Counted from the first letter of the stretch, positions 1-11,949 are shown. The stretch is DNA of 64,000 bases from Aspidapion aeneum (GCA_963576565.1 OY755046.1:52927471-52991470); one strand, 5' to 3'. Notes: generated from the letters alone by a model not told the origin. Numbers and translations are program-made.

Positions 1-545
1 AAAACTAAAATGTATTTTGTTAAACTCCGGACTCAATTACCTTTCGTTTGATATCACACACGCCATATTTTGACTTAAACTCTAATTTTTAAAATATACC
101 CCCACCCTTTTTTTTAAATAAATTAAAATTATTTTGTTTAACTGCAGACTCAATTACCTTTCGTTTGATATCACACACGCCATATTTTCACAAAAACTCT
201 AATTTTTGAAATCTACCCCCACCCTTTTATTTGGTTTGTGTTCGGTGGATTTTGTTCATTTCTAAATGGGACCATCTCGACCCAAGACCCAGCCTAGTTA
301 CCAAATTTCATTAAAAATCGGCCGAGCGGTTTTTGAGTTATGCGCGTTGGTCGTTACAGACAGACATACAGACACACAGACAGACAGACATACAGACAGA
401 CAGACAGACGGCGCAACAAAAAAGTTTCAAAATCATCTGAAATGCAAAGATATAAAAAAATTTGAAATCGGAGTAACTTTTTTTCTCGAAAAAATTAGGA
501 TCACCATAGCTCACACTACTATAGTATAGTATATGTGTGAGCTAA
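1..545 (-). repeat. Repeat family A, copy 1 (cut by window start)
   Basis: This is the reverse orientation of the copies at 21191, 23727 and 60766. It holds two of the ~117 bp sub-repeats (shared core GATATCACACACGCCATATT), a CAGA-type microsatellite at about 357-410, and the terminal hairpin AGCTCACAC...GTGTGAGCT at 508-543. An 87-codon open frame across it is low-complexity (TDRQTD-type) and is not supported as a gene. The other end of the element lies outside the window. Confidence 0.8.
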
Positions 546-1390
546 TATAGTTTAAGGGCATGGTAGGGCCAATAATTTGGAAGAATTCGAAATAAAATTA
601 CAAAAGCATTGCAAACTATTACCCCTAACAGGCTCCTAAATGCAAGAGTTTGTTTAAAAAATATGGTCAAATATTTTCTAGCTGAAGAAGGAGGACTTTT
701 CGAACCTTTACTTTAATATTTTTGGTTGGAAAGGACTCCTATTAAAATGTGTTGTTTTTACAGCAGAAGCACAAAAGTTGCTCAATGTTAATTCAGTAAA
801 AACGTAACTTTAATTATTTATATTTATTGATTTTCAGCCGATGAACAAAATACATTCAGTTAATGTAAACATTCAATATACTATCAATAAACTTATCGAT
901 TGTATTAATACTTGTGTAAATTAAATCAAAGTTTTTTGTTCATCGACTAAAAATTAATGTTCGTACATTTTGTTTTTTTTCTGAGATCAAATAAAGTAAG
1001 GGTGAGAGTGATTTTTTACGTAACGTAATTTATGGATGGCCCTATACTCTTTGTTACGCGTTTCAACTAAAGAGTCGTCTTAAGAAAAAGTTAAGCTACA
1101 ATATCACCAAAGTTTCTCCCTTTAGTTGTGGAAAGGTTTTGGCAACGATAAACATTTAGTTTAGCATGGAGGAAGAAAACTTTTGACAATTGAACTTGAA
1201 TCCTATACAATGAAACTTACAAAAGTTCATATTTGTTATCGCAGTAAGGTTAGCAATCTGTGGTTGCTATGATCCATGTTTAAAGGATTTATTTATACAT
1301 TTTCCATTTTTCCCATTTTTTATTTCTAATACAGTACCGTTTTTTTTACATTTTAGTTACAAAAAAATATTGACAGACAGCCACTTTAAA
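546..1390. repeat. Non-coding, contains inverted repeat at 828-960
   Basis: No gene is seen. Within it, GATTTTCAGCCGATGAACAA near 830 is mirrored by TTTGTTCATCGACTAAAAAT near 937-956. A ~105 bp stretch of this unit recurs near 53730-53830 (GATTTTCAGTCGTTAAACAA), so it belongs to a dispersed repeat. Confidence 0.5.
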
Positions 1391-1394
1391 TACG

Positions 1395-1640
1395 TTGTTA
1401 AATTTTTTAAAAGAGTTCGATGCAGAAGGCAATAGTTTTTGGGATCATCCGTCACCTCGGATATTGAAGGCTAATGTAATTTCTGTTATCTACGAAAGTG
1501 TAAAAATATTTAATAATTTGCCTCAGGATATACAAGATCTTGTCCAAGATATAGCAACTATAGATCTTTCCGGGTATCAGTTAAAATATTTCTAGGCACC
1601 AAGGCTTTTTATAGTTTAAGAGAGTTTTACGAAAGTCGAT
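1395..1640 (+). pseudogene. Non-LTR retrotransposon RT, C-terminal remnant
   Basis: The frame from 1395 contains FNNLPQDIQD followed by LKYF. After a one-step frame change the sequence continues as FLGTKAFYSLREFYES before a stop at about 1638. The pattern of xxLPxxI, LKxxL and FYSxxEF is what is seen at the very C-terminus of many CR1/Jockey-type reverse transcriptases. Only the last ~80 residues remain and the frame is shifted, so this is a relic. The AT-rich sequence after it would be the old 3' UTR. The clade cannot be fixed. Confidence 0.5.
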
Positions 1641-2439
1641 AAAGATGTATAAGGGTATTGTTTTTTTTAGATTTTACCAAATTATTTTTGTGTTGGCTTT
1701 AATTTTTAACACATTAACGTTTTAATTTTAATTAAGTACCAACTTGTTTTTAAATTGTAAGAGCACATAGTTTTATATATTTTATTTTGTATAGTACTGC
1801 AGTTCTTGATTACTTGTGTGTAAACTCATTTTAAATTATGCATTAATGTTAAATTTTTTTTAATATTTTTAATTTTTTTTACCTATATATATTGTTATTA
1901 TTATTATTTTTCTAATATCTGTCTACGCGACATTACTTTTAGCATAAGTACCAAATAATTTTTTTTTGTTTAAGTTTTTACTTAAAACCATGGACAATAA
2001 TTTAAAATTAATTAGGCAGACTCAGGATAAGAAATAAATTAATTAAAAAAAAATCTGAATCTAACTTATGCTTTCAGCTGAAGCTTTGAAAAATTATTTA
2101 TAGATTAGTGTAGGGAGTTGAAATAGAAGATACCACATTACACATTACGTAGTTTGCCTGAAACTGAAATTTTAGAATAGTTAATTTCGCGTAGTTTCCC
2201 AGAAACTGTTGTAGAAACTTATATTTCATTAGTGTCTCCGTGGGCCGCCACCGGCAGCGTCGGAAACTATGTCTTAAAGAACGGAAGCTTGCGTTCCTAT
2301 ATTCTATTTATTGCTTCTACCTTTTACAATGGTTCAAAAGGCCTTGCAGCCAAAATTTCATTGATACTCTAAATAATCTTAAACCCTCTTGCATAAGCAA
2401 AATAAATGGTACCTTCCTACTTGGGTAGTTTTTTAATTC

Positions 2440-2959
2440 CTGTAAAGAGTCTGCTACAAAGAAGATATCGGTATCGTCACAGAAACTCAAGATCGTTCCT
2501 TGAAGCCGATGTTTGAGAGTATTATTTATGTAGAAGGTGAAAAGAGTAGGACCAACACTGTACCTTGAGGCATGCCAACGACAACGATTTTTTCTTTACT
2601 TGTGTTGTTTTTAATTCTAGTATACTGCTTTTTTTCATTTAAATATGACTCAAATGGTCTAAGCGGACACCTAGTACTCTCGCATCCTGCAAAATCTTCA
2701 ACGTCTGTGAGTGATTCACTGTATCGAAGGCATTTGCAAGATCCAAGAATACACTGAGTTTTCCTTTGTCTAAAGCATCATATATTTTTCCAGTTGGAGC
2801 CATTATTGCATCTTGTGTATTCTTACCCTTTTCGAAACCGTATTGGATTTTTGAAACTAAAGAATGTTTTGTAAAATAATTTTGTAGGCTTTTATTCAAA
2901 ACTTTTTCATGTATTTTAATAAATTGTGCTATCAAGGAGATTGGCCTATAGTTCGACAA
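2440..2959 (-). pseudogene. Non-LTR retrotransposon reverse transcriptase remnant
   Basis: On the minus strand, 2959-2639 encodes recognisable RT blocks: NYRPISLIAQFIKIHEKVL (fingers), YGFEKGKNTQDAI, and SVFLDLANAFDTVNH (block A with the first catalytic Asp). Downstream, at about 2572-2560, a shifted frame shows GMPQGTVL (block B'). Lower coordinates carry a decayed CDD-like block. The remnant is truncated on both sides and frame-broken. The sequence style is CR1/Jockey-like. No partner ORF is present. Confidence 0.75.
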
Positions 2960-3790
2960 TACTTGTTTATGTTTATTCTTAATATATTATTTTTATGGTT
3001 GATAATTTAAATAAGCCAGGGACGACTTCAGTTTTAAAAGAAGTATTTGGGGCATATACCAAAGGTTCCAAAATATAGTCAGTTATGTTTTGTATTGTTT
3101 TAATTTAAGTATCTTCTAGTGCTTTTTTATTTTCTAAATATTTTATAATCATTTTACTTCAACTTTATCGGTAGGTTTTAAAACCAATGTTTGTTTAACG
3201 GTTTTTGTTTTTATGAGGATTGTTCGATATTTTTTTTCCGGCTCGCTTCTTCCCGACGCGACGTTTGCAAAATAATTGTTAAATCTGTTTGCGATTTGTT
3301 TTGGTTTTCGTTGTAAATTTAATTTATTTCTGAGCTTCTAGATTCTGAATAAATATGATTTACTGTGTTCTATAGATTTTTTTAACAATCTTTATTATTA
3401 TTAATTTGTACTTCGTAATATTTATACTTTGCTTTTTTTAATAGTATATTAAGTGTTGTTCTGTACCATGTAAAATATAATTTGGTTTGCTCATTTATAC
3501 TTTTTTTTTGTTTAATTTGTATAGTTTATATTTTATTTACTGATTTAACTAGCAATTGGGATATCCAGAGCTTAAGTTTAAAATATTTTTTGTAATTTTC
3601 ATTGTTGTTATGTTTTGTTTAATTTTTGTTGTTATTAAATCAAGAAAATACTTTGCCCTTTACTTTTTTGGTCTCATAAAAATAATTCCAGTGTGTTTGT
3701 GCCATGTTCTGCTTAATTTATTTTCATTACTTATGTCGTATGACGAGTAAGAGTCTAAATAATTATTTTGTATTTTAAGAGCGATATTTA
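2960..3790. other. AT-rich, no gene seen
   Basis: T-rich sequence with scattered stops. It may be further decayed upstream sequence of the RT remnant at 2440-2959, but no motif could be read. Confidence 0.4.
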
Positions 3791-4227
3791 CAATTCGCTC
3801 ATCCGGAAGAAAACTGTTACAACTCAAAAAATTCTAAAATTAATTTTTTAATTGCAATGACTTCCAAACATTTTCTTCTATATGTTGTAGAAAAGTGTCA
3901 CGTGTAGAATTTCATTATTACCCGAGAGATGGCACTTGCGACACTTTACTACTAGCTGGCAAGAGAACAATATGTGCACCACCTTTAGTAGAAAAGCGAC
4001 ACATCTATGTTACTAAAAGAATTTCTTGTGTCATTGCCAAAAGCAAAAAGTTTAAATTCATTCAGAATAAGACAAATACTATTAAAAACCTCTGTTTTAT
4101 GCTACATAACCACTTCTATACAAAAAAAGCAATAACTTTAATAAATCGATAAATTAAATTTAAATTTATTCTCCTGAAAATTCTAGTTTTTTGAGTTGTA
4201 ACAGTTTCCTTTCGGATGAGCGAATTG
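3791..4227. mobile_element. MITE with ~45 bp terminal inverted repeats
   Basis: The left end CAATTCGCTCATCCGGAAGA is mirrored by the right end, whose reverse complement reads CAATTCGCTCATCCGAAAGG. The match continues through AACTGTTACAACTCAAAAAA on both sides. Length is 437 bp. An 85-codon frame inside has no recognisable domain. Target duplication is unclear (TTTA on the left, TTGA on the right), so the superfamily is not assigned. Confidence 0.8.
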
Positions 4228-4769
4228 TTGATTGGTGGTCTGTTATGTTTATTCCTATCATGGTTCTCAGAGTTTTTCAAAAACGTTATTAACTCCCACA
4301 GCAGCTTTTAAATTTGCCTAAATTTTATCCGCTTCTAAAGCTCCCTATTGCCTAAATTAATTTAGTGAACTTACTGTCGTGAATATTTGTACAAGCTAGC
4401 TTTGATAGCCGTTTGTAGCTTCTGTTTTTAATAAAACATTTCAATTTAAAGGGACAGAAATGTTTGTTAATTATTAGAATCCCTTTTAGATGCTTCGCCT
4501 TTATCGCAAACTATTATGCCGGAACCTTTTATATGTTCGCTAAAATTAACGAAAATTTTCGACAATGGCGTCTAAAGTTTCCGAAAAACTAATTAATCAA
4601 AATATCAACTGAGCAGAGAACCAGGGCCGGATATAGCCTTTTAGAAAATTCTGGGAGAACGAACTGATGGTTGTAAACTGTTTTAAAACTGTATTTATAT
4701 ATAACCTACCATAAATTGGTAAATTTTCCTAAAGGGTGATATCAGGCGATGTTTTTAACAAGCTGCTTA

Positions 4770-5076
4770 AGGCCGCTTGACATGGTGCATGACGCGCTGC
4801 AAATTTTTGCAATCAAAAAATTTCGGTCAAATTGTTCCCTGCAAAAAATCTTCTATTCGTTTGACATTATGCATGGCCATGCATTGATTCCCCAGAATCT
4901 AAGTAAAAATACCCAGTTTGCATGCAAGTACAGTTTGCATGCAAAAGAATGGCACCGGACCGATAAAAATGGATTGCCTGCAACAATCAGCTGGATTTGT
5001 ACTGCGCATGCACCTGGGCAAAATTTCATGCCATTTGTCTGCAAATTTTATTGTCATGCATCATGTCAAGCGGCCT
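4770..5076. mobile_element. PIF/Harbinger-like MITE
   Basis: The ends AGGCCGCTTGACATGGTGCA and (reverse complement) AGGCCGCTTGACATGATGCA form terminal inverted repeats of ~25 bp. They are flanked by TTA at 4767-4769 and 5077-5079. A 3 bp TWA target duplication is the hallmark of the PIF/Harbinger superfamily. The interior repeats TTTGCATGCAA twice. Length is 307 bp and it is non-coding. Confidence 0.8.
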
Positions 5077-5751
5077 TTATACATAGTGTTTCAATATAAA
5101 GGTAACCGAGGTTTTTTTGAATACTTTTCTTGCAAATTTGGAAAAAGTGCCGTAAACGTTAATTTTGTAGCACATACCCTTTCTGAGGGGTAAGCTTTAC
5201 CCCTTTATTTTAAAAAGGGAAAGTCGGTCGAACAACAGCTTGTTTTAAAGGCCTCTTAAATGTTTTGACACCTGTGTAAAAAATCTATTACATCGTTTTT
5301 GAGATATTTGTCTCCAAATTTACCATAGAGTGATCAAAAACATTTTTAATGTAAACCTAGTTCTTTTTAATTTTAACAAATTTGGAAACAGCTGATAATT
5401 TTTTTTTATCAAAAGAACATTTTCAAGTGATTTTTGTTTTTTTTTTAATTTTTTTGCTTTTTCAAGGTATTTTCAAAGTTTAGTTTTTTGGTCTTATGGG
5501 ATATACTACCCTAAAATTCGCTAAATAACGTTTTTCCGAATCTTAACTCAGTGTGTGGTTTTTTCGCATTTCTATGGCCACACCGTACTGCATCTCGGTG
5601 CTGTTGTTTGTTTGGTCACTTTGGTCTTATGGGATTCCCTATGCTAAAATTCGATAAATGAAGTTTTTCCGAATCTTAAAGTAGGGTGTGTTTTTTTCAC
5701 GCCTCTATATGGCACAACCATACTGCAACTCGGTGCCTTTTTTGATAAACT

Positions 5752-6752
5752 CAGTGTTGCCAACTATTGGAAAGCGAAAATCCGTAGCGTGAACGCGAAA
5801 AATCTGTAGAAATCCGTAGGTTCAAAGAAGACTAAAAACAAAAAAAGGTGCTTTTTGACAATTGAAAAGTTTATATTGGTTTGAATTTTTTCTTTTTTTA
5901 ACAGTGACAGGAGTGCACAATTTTTTTGGTTTGGAATTGCACGAGAACGGTACGGTACCTACTGCTCCGTTCCAACAGATCCAAATAAACTTTTTTGCAG
6001 TGCCGCCAATTTTTTAAACGGATAAACCGTTATAATTAGAAGAAATAAAAAGTACGTACTTTTTTAACCTTTTTTATTTACTTAAGGTACGTACAAACAC
6101 TCATATTTTCTAGTGCAACATACATAACGTAAAACATAGTTTAACTTTCGTGGCGCGAAGCGTTGTTTGACTCCCCATCAAACAACGCGCGAAGTAATAC
6201 AATTCGTTCTAAATAATGTTGCAACGACCGTCCGCTAGATGTCTAGAAAAATAAGGTCACTGATCCAAGCAAAACCTTTTTACAAAATGTAGGAAAAAAA
6301 GTAAAGATAATAGGAACCTATTGCAATAGTGCCCGGCACAAATTGTCCTATATTAACAGTTTCGCATTACAAACTGACAGTTGATCTTGCAAAATTGACA
6401 TACCAAAGTCGAATTTATAAATCCCGTCGTTTATTTTCCATTAATAGTGGCGTCACTATTAAATCCGGCACGTATAATACACAAAGGCCTAATTTTGAAA
6501 GGAGACAGCTATTCTTATAATGAGAAACTGTCAATATAGTGCCCGGCACAATTTGTGCCTGGCACTATTGCAATAGGTCCCTACTGAGGACTGATAAGGA
6601 GGAATGAGGCGCGGCCGCCGTTGTGTTTCGATGTTTATCGTTTTTTAGTAAAATTGCCAAAAATCTGTAGATTTGGATCCAAAATCGGATATCGGAGATC
6701 GAAATCCAAAATTCGTAGATCTACAGATAAATCCATAGGGTTGGCAACACTG
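5752..6752. mobile_element. hAT-like non-autonomous element
   Basis: Ends are CAGTGTTGCCAAC and GTTGGCAACACTG, flanked by an exact 8 bp target duplication GATAAACT (5744-5751 and 6753-6760). An 8 bp duplication with CAGTGTTGCCA-type ends is diagnostic of hAT. Length is 1001 bp and no transposase is seen. The sub-terminal sequence has AATCTGTAG/AAATCCGTAG motifs that resemble the ATCGGTAG motifs in the hAT element at 47439. It inserted into the 170 bp tandem array and was later entered by the MITE at 6311. Confidence 0.92.
6311..6585. mobile_element. MITE family M1, copy 1, nested in hAT element
   Basis: The left end reads TAGGAACCTATTGCAATAGT then GCCCGGCACAAATTGT. The right end, read in reverse complement, gives GTAGGGACCTATTGCAATAG then TGCCAGGCACAAATTGT. 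Internal words (AAACTGACAGTTGATC, AATTGACATACCAAAGTCGA, ACACAAAGGCC) are shared with copies at 11950-12170 and 31331-31625. Confidence 0.8.
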
Positions 6753-7477
6753 GATAAACTGTATAGATTTTGAAATATGAATTTTCACTACTTACTAACT
6801 ACCTAAAATGGGGTTTTTTCGCAATTCTATCGTCCCACAATACTAAAACTCGGTGCTTTTGTTGATAAACTGTATAGTTTTTAAAATATAATTTTTCAAA
6901 ATTTCTCAATTTTGGTCTTACGGGTCACATCCGTAACCATACTCTTAAATTCGCTAAATTACGTTTTCTCGAATCTTAACTCAGGGTGTAGTTTTTTCTC
7001 ATCTTTATTGCCCCACCATACTGCAACTCGGTGCTTTTGTTGATAAACTGTATAGTTTTTGAAATTTGTATTTTCAAAGTTTAGCTACTTTGGTCTTAGG
7101 GGATTCCCTACCCTAAAATTCGCTAAATGACGTTTTGTTGAATCTTAACTCAGGGTGTGGTTTTTTGCATCTCCACTGCCCCACCATACTGCAACTTGGT
7201 GCTTTTGTTGATAAACTGTATAGTTTTTGAAATATGAATTTTTAAAATTTCGCCATTTTGATTTAACGGAACTCCCTAACCTAAAAATTCGCTAAATGAC
7301 GTTTTTCCGAATCTTAATTCAGGGTGTGGTTTTTTCACATTTCTCTCATCCCAAAATACTACAACTTGGTGTTTTTGTTGATAAACTGTATAGTTTTTAA
7401 AATACGAATTTTCAAAATTTCGCCGTTTTGGTCTTACGGGATTCCCTACCCTAAAATTCACTAAATTCACCGATTTT

Positions 7478-7660
7478 TGTGCACCAAAAGGAAATACCGT
7501 CGGTATTTCCTGATATTTCCCAGTATTTTCTCAAATTTCATTGGTATTTCCTAGTATTTTCAAAGGACTTCCCGTTATTTTCGAGCATATGTCCCAGTAC
7601 TTCCCAAGTATTTCCTGGTATTTCCCCTAACCTGTACACCAAAAGGAAATACCGAGCCAC
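7478..7660. repeat. Short degenerate repeats TATTTCCNRGTATTTCC
   Basis: Many copies of a TATTTCC(C/T)AGTATT-like word at ~15-30 base steps lie between two copies of CACCAAAAGGAAATACCG (7481 and 7637). It is non-coding; the open frame across it is repeat-driven. Confidence 0.65.
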
Positions 7661-8880
7661 CCCTCGGCAAAAAGTCCCTAGGAAGCAAAATATTGTCGCC
7701 CTGCTTCTATCCCTGAATTAACCTGACATTGAACACAAGCGATCAAATGGAGCCGAAAATAGGTCAAAAATTGAGACGAAACTCTTTTGCTGTCCAAAGA
7801 ATTTAATGTGACAGACGCGATCCCAATCTCTCCAAGTTTTTTACTAAAAAGGCAAGTAAACAAAGAAGCACAATGCGGGTAGAAAACAAACAAAATAATA
7901 TATATATATATACTAAACAAAACGTAGAGTATCAGAAACAGTATACAAAATAAAGTTGTAAAATAATTCAAAAAAACTGAACAAAAAAAAGGTGAAATTA
8001 AAAAAACCTGATGGGACGCTTCAATTCAACTTAAAATTTAATTTGTGCTACCATTATACAAAGGGCTATCTCAGCCAATATCCTATATTTTAGGGTTTTT
8101 AAAATTTTTTAACGGGGATCGAGAATTTTTTTTTCTAACTACCCCTCGTTTATATTCTCTAATTGAGATTTTCAACAGCATTGAAAAAGTGGTTGGTTGT
8201 ACCTATATCGTACAGCCGCACACGAAATTTCGACATGATAGAATGGATAGTTTAAAAGCTAAACACTCGTAGTATTTTTTTTAATGACTGAATTCAAAAA
8301 ATTTGCCTTAAGAAATACAAATTGAAATGAAGCAAAATTTAAGATGTTATCAATGTTATTAAGGCTCTAACTATACTACTTAACTAAAGGGTTCTTATAG
8401 CAATTTGCTATTTTTGGTTGATACTCAGTTTTTTGAGATCAGTTTTTTTTAATCGTCCAAAACACCTCTATTTTGTGCCCGTAGAAAAATAATGAATAAG
8501 AATTTATTCTTTAGCAAATATTTAAAATAAAGTTATATCCTTATTATTTTAAATAAAATTTAAAGTGCTGATTTTTTAAAGAAACGTGTTTTAGCCTAAA
8601 AACTTTAAAGGAATACATGCACAAATATACTAATAACAGCAATTTAAAAGAGCAGTAAATGGGTTAACTCAGGTGTTTCGGACAATTACAAATCTGTAAG
8701 CAGATAACTGGTATTAAGGAGCATGTAAAGGACTAAAGCAGTTTAATTCAAACAAATAATGAATAAAATATGAATACATTAAAATTTTATATGAACCAAT
8801 ATTGTTTTTTATAAAATTATTTATTTTTATTTATCTGTTAGGTATAATAAATAAAACTTTGATTTGAAAACGCTTTTTGG
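7661..8880. other. No gene or clear repeat seen
   Basis: AT-rich with a short (TA)n near 7898-7910. No homology to the other repeats in the window was noticed. Confidence 0.4.
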
Positions 8881-8904
8881 TGTCCCTATTGGATATAGAA
8901 TATG

Positions 8905-9245
8905 TATTTTTGGCTCAGTAAAGGACTGCGCGGTTTTTGTTTGTGCGCTGTGTTTTTGCTGCACCATTTTTGTACTTGCGCGGTTAAAACCTTGTGCAGT
9001 ACTTTTTTCACGTTCATGAGCTGCGCGGTGTACTATTTTACACGGTTAAAACCTTACGCGGTTAAGGGCTGCGTGGTTTTTATCTTGAGCGGTACAAACC
9101 TTACGCGAAACTTGTTTGCGCTGTATTTTTTGTGCGCCGTTTTTATACTAGCACGGCAAAAATTTTGCGAGGCATTTGCCAGGTAATGGGCTGCGCTGTT
9201 TTTGACAATGCGCGGTATTTCTTTGGCCGGTAATGGACCGCGCGA
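8905..9245. repeat. Irregular GCGCGGTTTTT array
   Basis: Words of the type TGCGCGGTTTTTG, TGCGCTGTGTTTTTG, CGCGGTTAAAACCTT and CTGCGCGGTGTAC recur every ~20-35 bases. They alternate CG-rich hexamers with T-runs. A 94-codon frame runs through it but is Cys/Phe repeat-derived and is not supported as a gene. This is a local CpG-rich island in otherwise AT-rich DNA. Confidence 0.7.
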
Positions 9246-9368
9246 TTTTGGCGTTTAATAAGAAAAACAACAGTAGAATATTAAAATCAGTTCAAATATT
9301 TATTTCACACCTAACCCATTCTGTCGATATTACGAAACTATACAGTTGAAAAGTTCATAATTATAAAC

Positions 9369-9969
9369 AAGGCCAACAAAAAAATACAGGCCACGACCCT
9401 GAAAAAATCAGCTGTTTTCGGTGGGTTGACTTTTACATTGGGTCTTATAGGAGGTCAGACATTTTTTATGATATTTTTAAAATGGCACTACAGATTTCCG
9501 CAAAATTTTAGTAAAATATTCTCAGACACCATCCCGATATTCCACCAAAATTTTGTAATGATGCAAGATGATTAAAAGGTTAAAATCTTCAAGATTTTGC
9601 ATTACTTATTTTGAATTCAAATTACCCGCCATGTACCGCATGACACCTCTTATATTTGACATGTATTTGATTTTGTCATTTGTGATTGTCACATTCGCTT
9701 CTGCTTTAAATTTAATTTTAGCTAATGAAGCGGCTCTGAAAAATTAAGTATTACTATACATTAAAAAAAAATTATCTGCAAGAATATAGTAAGAACAATC
9801 TCAAAACTGGCTTTATTTAAAAAAAAATAGAATATTAATGAACCATCATTCCAACTTCAATATTTTAAAGACAATCAGCTGTGTCGTGAGGTGACCGTCA
9901 AAAAAAAATCAGCCCCCAATGTGACGTCAACAAAGTGGAGGATCGTGGCTCGTCCGTTTTGATAGCCCT
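9369..9969. mobile_element. MITE family M2, copy 1
   Basis: The left end AAGGCCAACAAAAAAATACA then GGCCACGACC is partly mirrored by the right end GGATCGTGGCTCGTCCGTTT then TGATAGCCCT. It is flanked by TTATAAAC (9361-9368) and TTATAAAT (9971-9978), a likely 7-8 bp target duplication. Copy 2 lies at 52429-53265 and shares most of the length, including GTGACGTCAACAAAGTGGAG. Confidence 0.75.
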
Positions 9970-10990
9970 CTTATAAATAACATTTTAATAATAAGTTTAG
10001 TACCGTGTAATAGTCCTATCAATTTAACTTTTGCAAAGCGGCCTTAGTCGTGCGGCTAAAATTGACCAATGTGAACTCCCCATATCCAATTTTAATTCCG
10101 ATAAAATAGTCTGCAGATTAGTGTTTCCATTTTTCTTTAAATTACGTGACTTTAACCCGCAAAGGGTAATTAAAAAGACAATATTAATTTCAAATATTGC
10201 CTATCACCCGTTTAAATTCAAAAGACAAACATAAGTTTCGTTTAACTTTTGGTGGAAATTAAAGGACTTTGGTGAAATCTAAATCAGCACCTCTTAAAGT
10301 TTTGTTTGAGTTATTACTTATTAGCAAGTTTTTAACGCAAATATGCTTAAATGAAGTTCACTTTATTCTTTAACAAAATAAAAAGTTTAAGAATTTTTAA
10401 AGAAATAAGATAACAAAAACACCGTTGCCAAAGCCTGAACTCAAGATTAAAGAATGTCAAACCTTTGTCTTTCTTTTTGTTGAGCTTATGTTACAAAATG
10501 TTTTGCATACAACAACTTGCCAAGGGTTAAGAGAAGGCTTGTTGTATCCATTTTCCTCCGTTTGATGATGCATATCCAAACTTCATTAAAATTCAGTTCA
10601 AGTAATCTCATGGCTTGACGTTGAAAACGAAAATACGTGAATAGATACCTACTGTCTTTTTTCTTAAAAGACTAGGATTTTTTTGCATTTTTTACTTTAA
10701 GCTAATAATTCTCTACGATTAATCTATTGGCGTGCTCTAAAATTTGAGAGAATAAGAGCGTTCATTTACTCGATCGCGGAGTAGAGCGAGCAACCACACT
10801 GAACCCAAGTCTTTAATCTATGGAGCGAGTGAAGCTTGAGCGGCGATCAACTGATCATCAAGCAAATAGAACTTAAAATATTAAACAACGGCTTTCGGAG
10901 TGTGCGGAGTTTATGCATAATGTTTTCAAATATTTCCTCTGGTGTGTCAATGAAAAGGATAAAAGTTTCCCCATTTGTTAAAACTTCATA
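9970..10990. other. No gene seen
   Basis: No domain, RNA or repeat was recognised. Short GAGCG clusters occur near 10775-10850. Confidence 0.4.
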
Positions 10991-10993
10991 TGC

Positions 10994-11168
10994 AAGGTGA
11001 CAAATTAGAAAGGATCCACCTAGATTTTCTCGAAAATAATCAGGAAATTAAAAAAACGCCGAAACACGTCGATTTTGTTTGCAAGGGGGACGCTTTTTGG
11101 CTATCTTGAATTTTTTAGCACGATAATTTTCGAGAAAATCCAGGTGGAACCTTTTTAAATTGTCACCT
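10994..11168. repeat. 175 bp inverted-repeat element
   Basis: The left arm AGGTGACAAATTAGAAAGGA then TCCACCTAGATTTTCTCGAAAATAATC is mirrored by the right arm (reverse complement AGGTGACAATTTAAAAAGGT then TCCACCTGGATTTTCTCGAAAATTATC). The loop carries CGCCGAAACACGTCGATTTT. A fragment with GCCACCTGGGATTTTTCGAG and GAGACACGTCGATTT lies near 14899-14955, so it is a dispersed family. Confidence 0.75.
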
Positions 11169-11840
11169 AGTAGTTGTACAATAGGCAACACGGCATTTTC
11201 TTGCACAAAAAACTAAAAAGTCCTGCTTTGACTATGCACATATTCATACAAAATTGTACGATACTATTGCGAGATGAAAAAGTTGCGTAGCGAGAACAAT
11301 AATTTTTGCACCGGAACATAAACAAAAAGCACTGTTTTTCAAAAAATATAAAAAAATCACAAAAATTGTGGGTATGAATCTCTTTTAATCTTGCTTTTTA
11401 CTTCAAGGGCCTCAAAATTCAGAGGGCGCTGGCAAAAGCTCCAAATCAAAATGTCTCCATTTATCATACAAGCAATCCAAATCAGAATATGTTTATACGA
11501 TCAGCAATAAAATTAATATTAAGATAATAACTCGTTACAAAGTAGGATAGATTTAATTTTATAAAAAATATTTTGTTCGTTTTGTTACATTATTTTAAAT
11601 TTAGTTTTATTCCTGAGGAAGTAGATTTCGAAAATTTTTCGTAATGGTAAAAATATTACTTGTGTGGTACTATACCAAAGCTAATTATGCATGAAGATAA
11701 GAAAACACATTATGGTTTTTTTTGTTCAGTGGTACTACACTGGGGGGAGGCATCGAAACAATACAGTTATATTTTCTCTAGGGAGGGTTAAATAGGGAAT
11801 TATTTTTGCGGACCAAAATGGGTAAATTACATTATACATT
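11169..11840. other. No gene seen
   Basis: AT-rich sequence without recognisable repeats or domains. Confidence 0.4.
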
Positions 11841-11841
11841 A

Positions 11842-11880
11842 TTCGTGTGAGCTTAGGTGCCCATAAATTGGCAGGTCATA
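11842..11880 (+). repeat. Repeat family A, 3'-end fragment
   Basis: GTGTGAGCTTAGGTGCCCAT followed by AAATTGGCAG matches the right terminus of the long copies ending at 21930, 24223 and 61392. The rest of the element is absent. Confidence 0.7.
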
Positions 11881-11949
11881 TTAATATGCTGCTTCTACAG
11901 CAAAAATCTATCTGTAAACTTAACTAGCTATAGGTTCTAACTATTTAAT

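Larger units (their letters stand above)
5485..7470. repeat. Tandem array, ~170 bp unit, split by a hAT-like insertion
   Basis: A unit marked by CCCTAAAATTCGCTAAATGA, TCCGAATCTTAACTCAGGGT and GGTGCTTTTGTTGATAAACT recurs. The first marker falls near 5512, 5643, 6945, 7111, 7282 and 7451, so most steps are 168-171 bp (the first is ~130). The run is interrupted at 5752-6752 by another element. A diverged single unit is found far away near 56223-56380. The period is in the range of insect satellite monomers, but the array is very short. Confidence 0.85.

Noticed and set aside
266..529. 87-codon frame with TDRHTDTQTDRQTD, possible protein
   Set aside because: It is the translation of the CAGA/CTGT microsatellite inside repeat family A; the same text in other copies is on the opposite frame or broken.
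8902..9186. 94-codon Cys/Phe-rich frame
   Set aside because: It follows the GCGCGGTTTTT repeat; composition is explained by the repeat and there is no domain.
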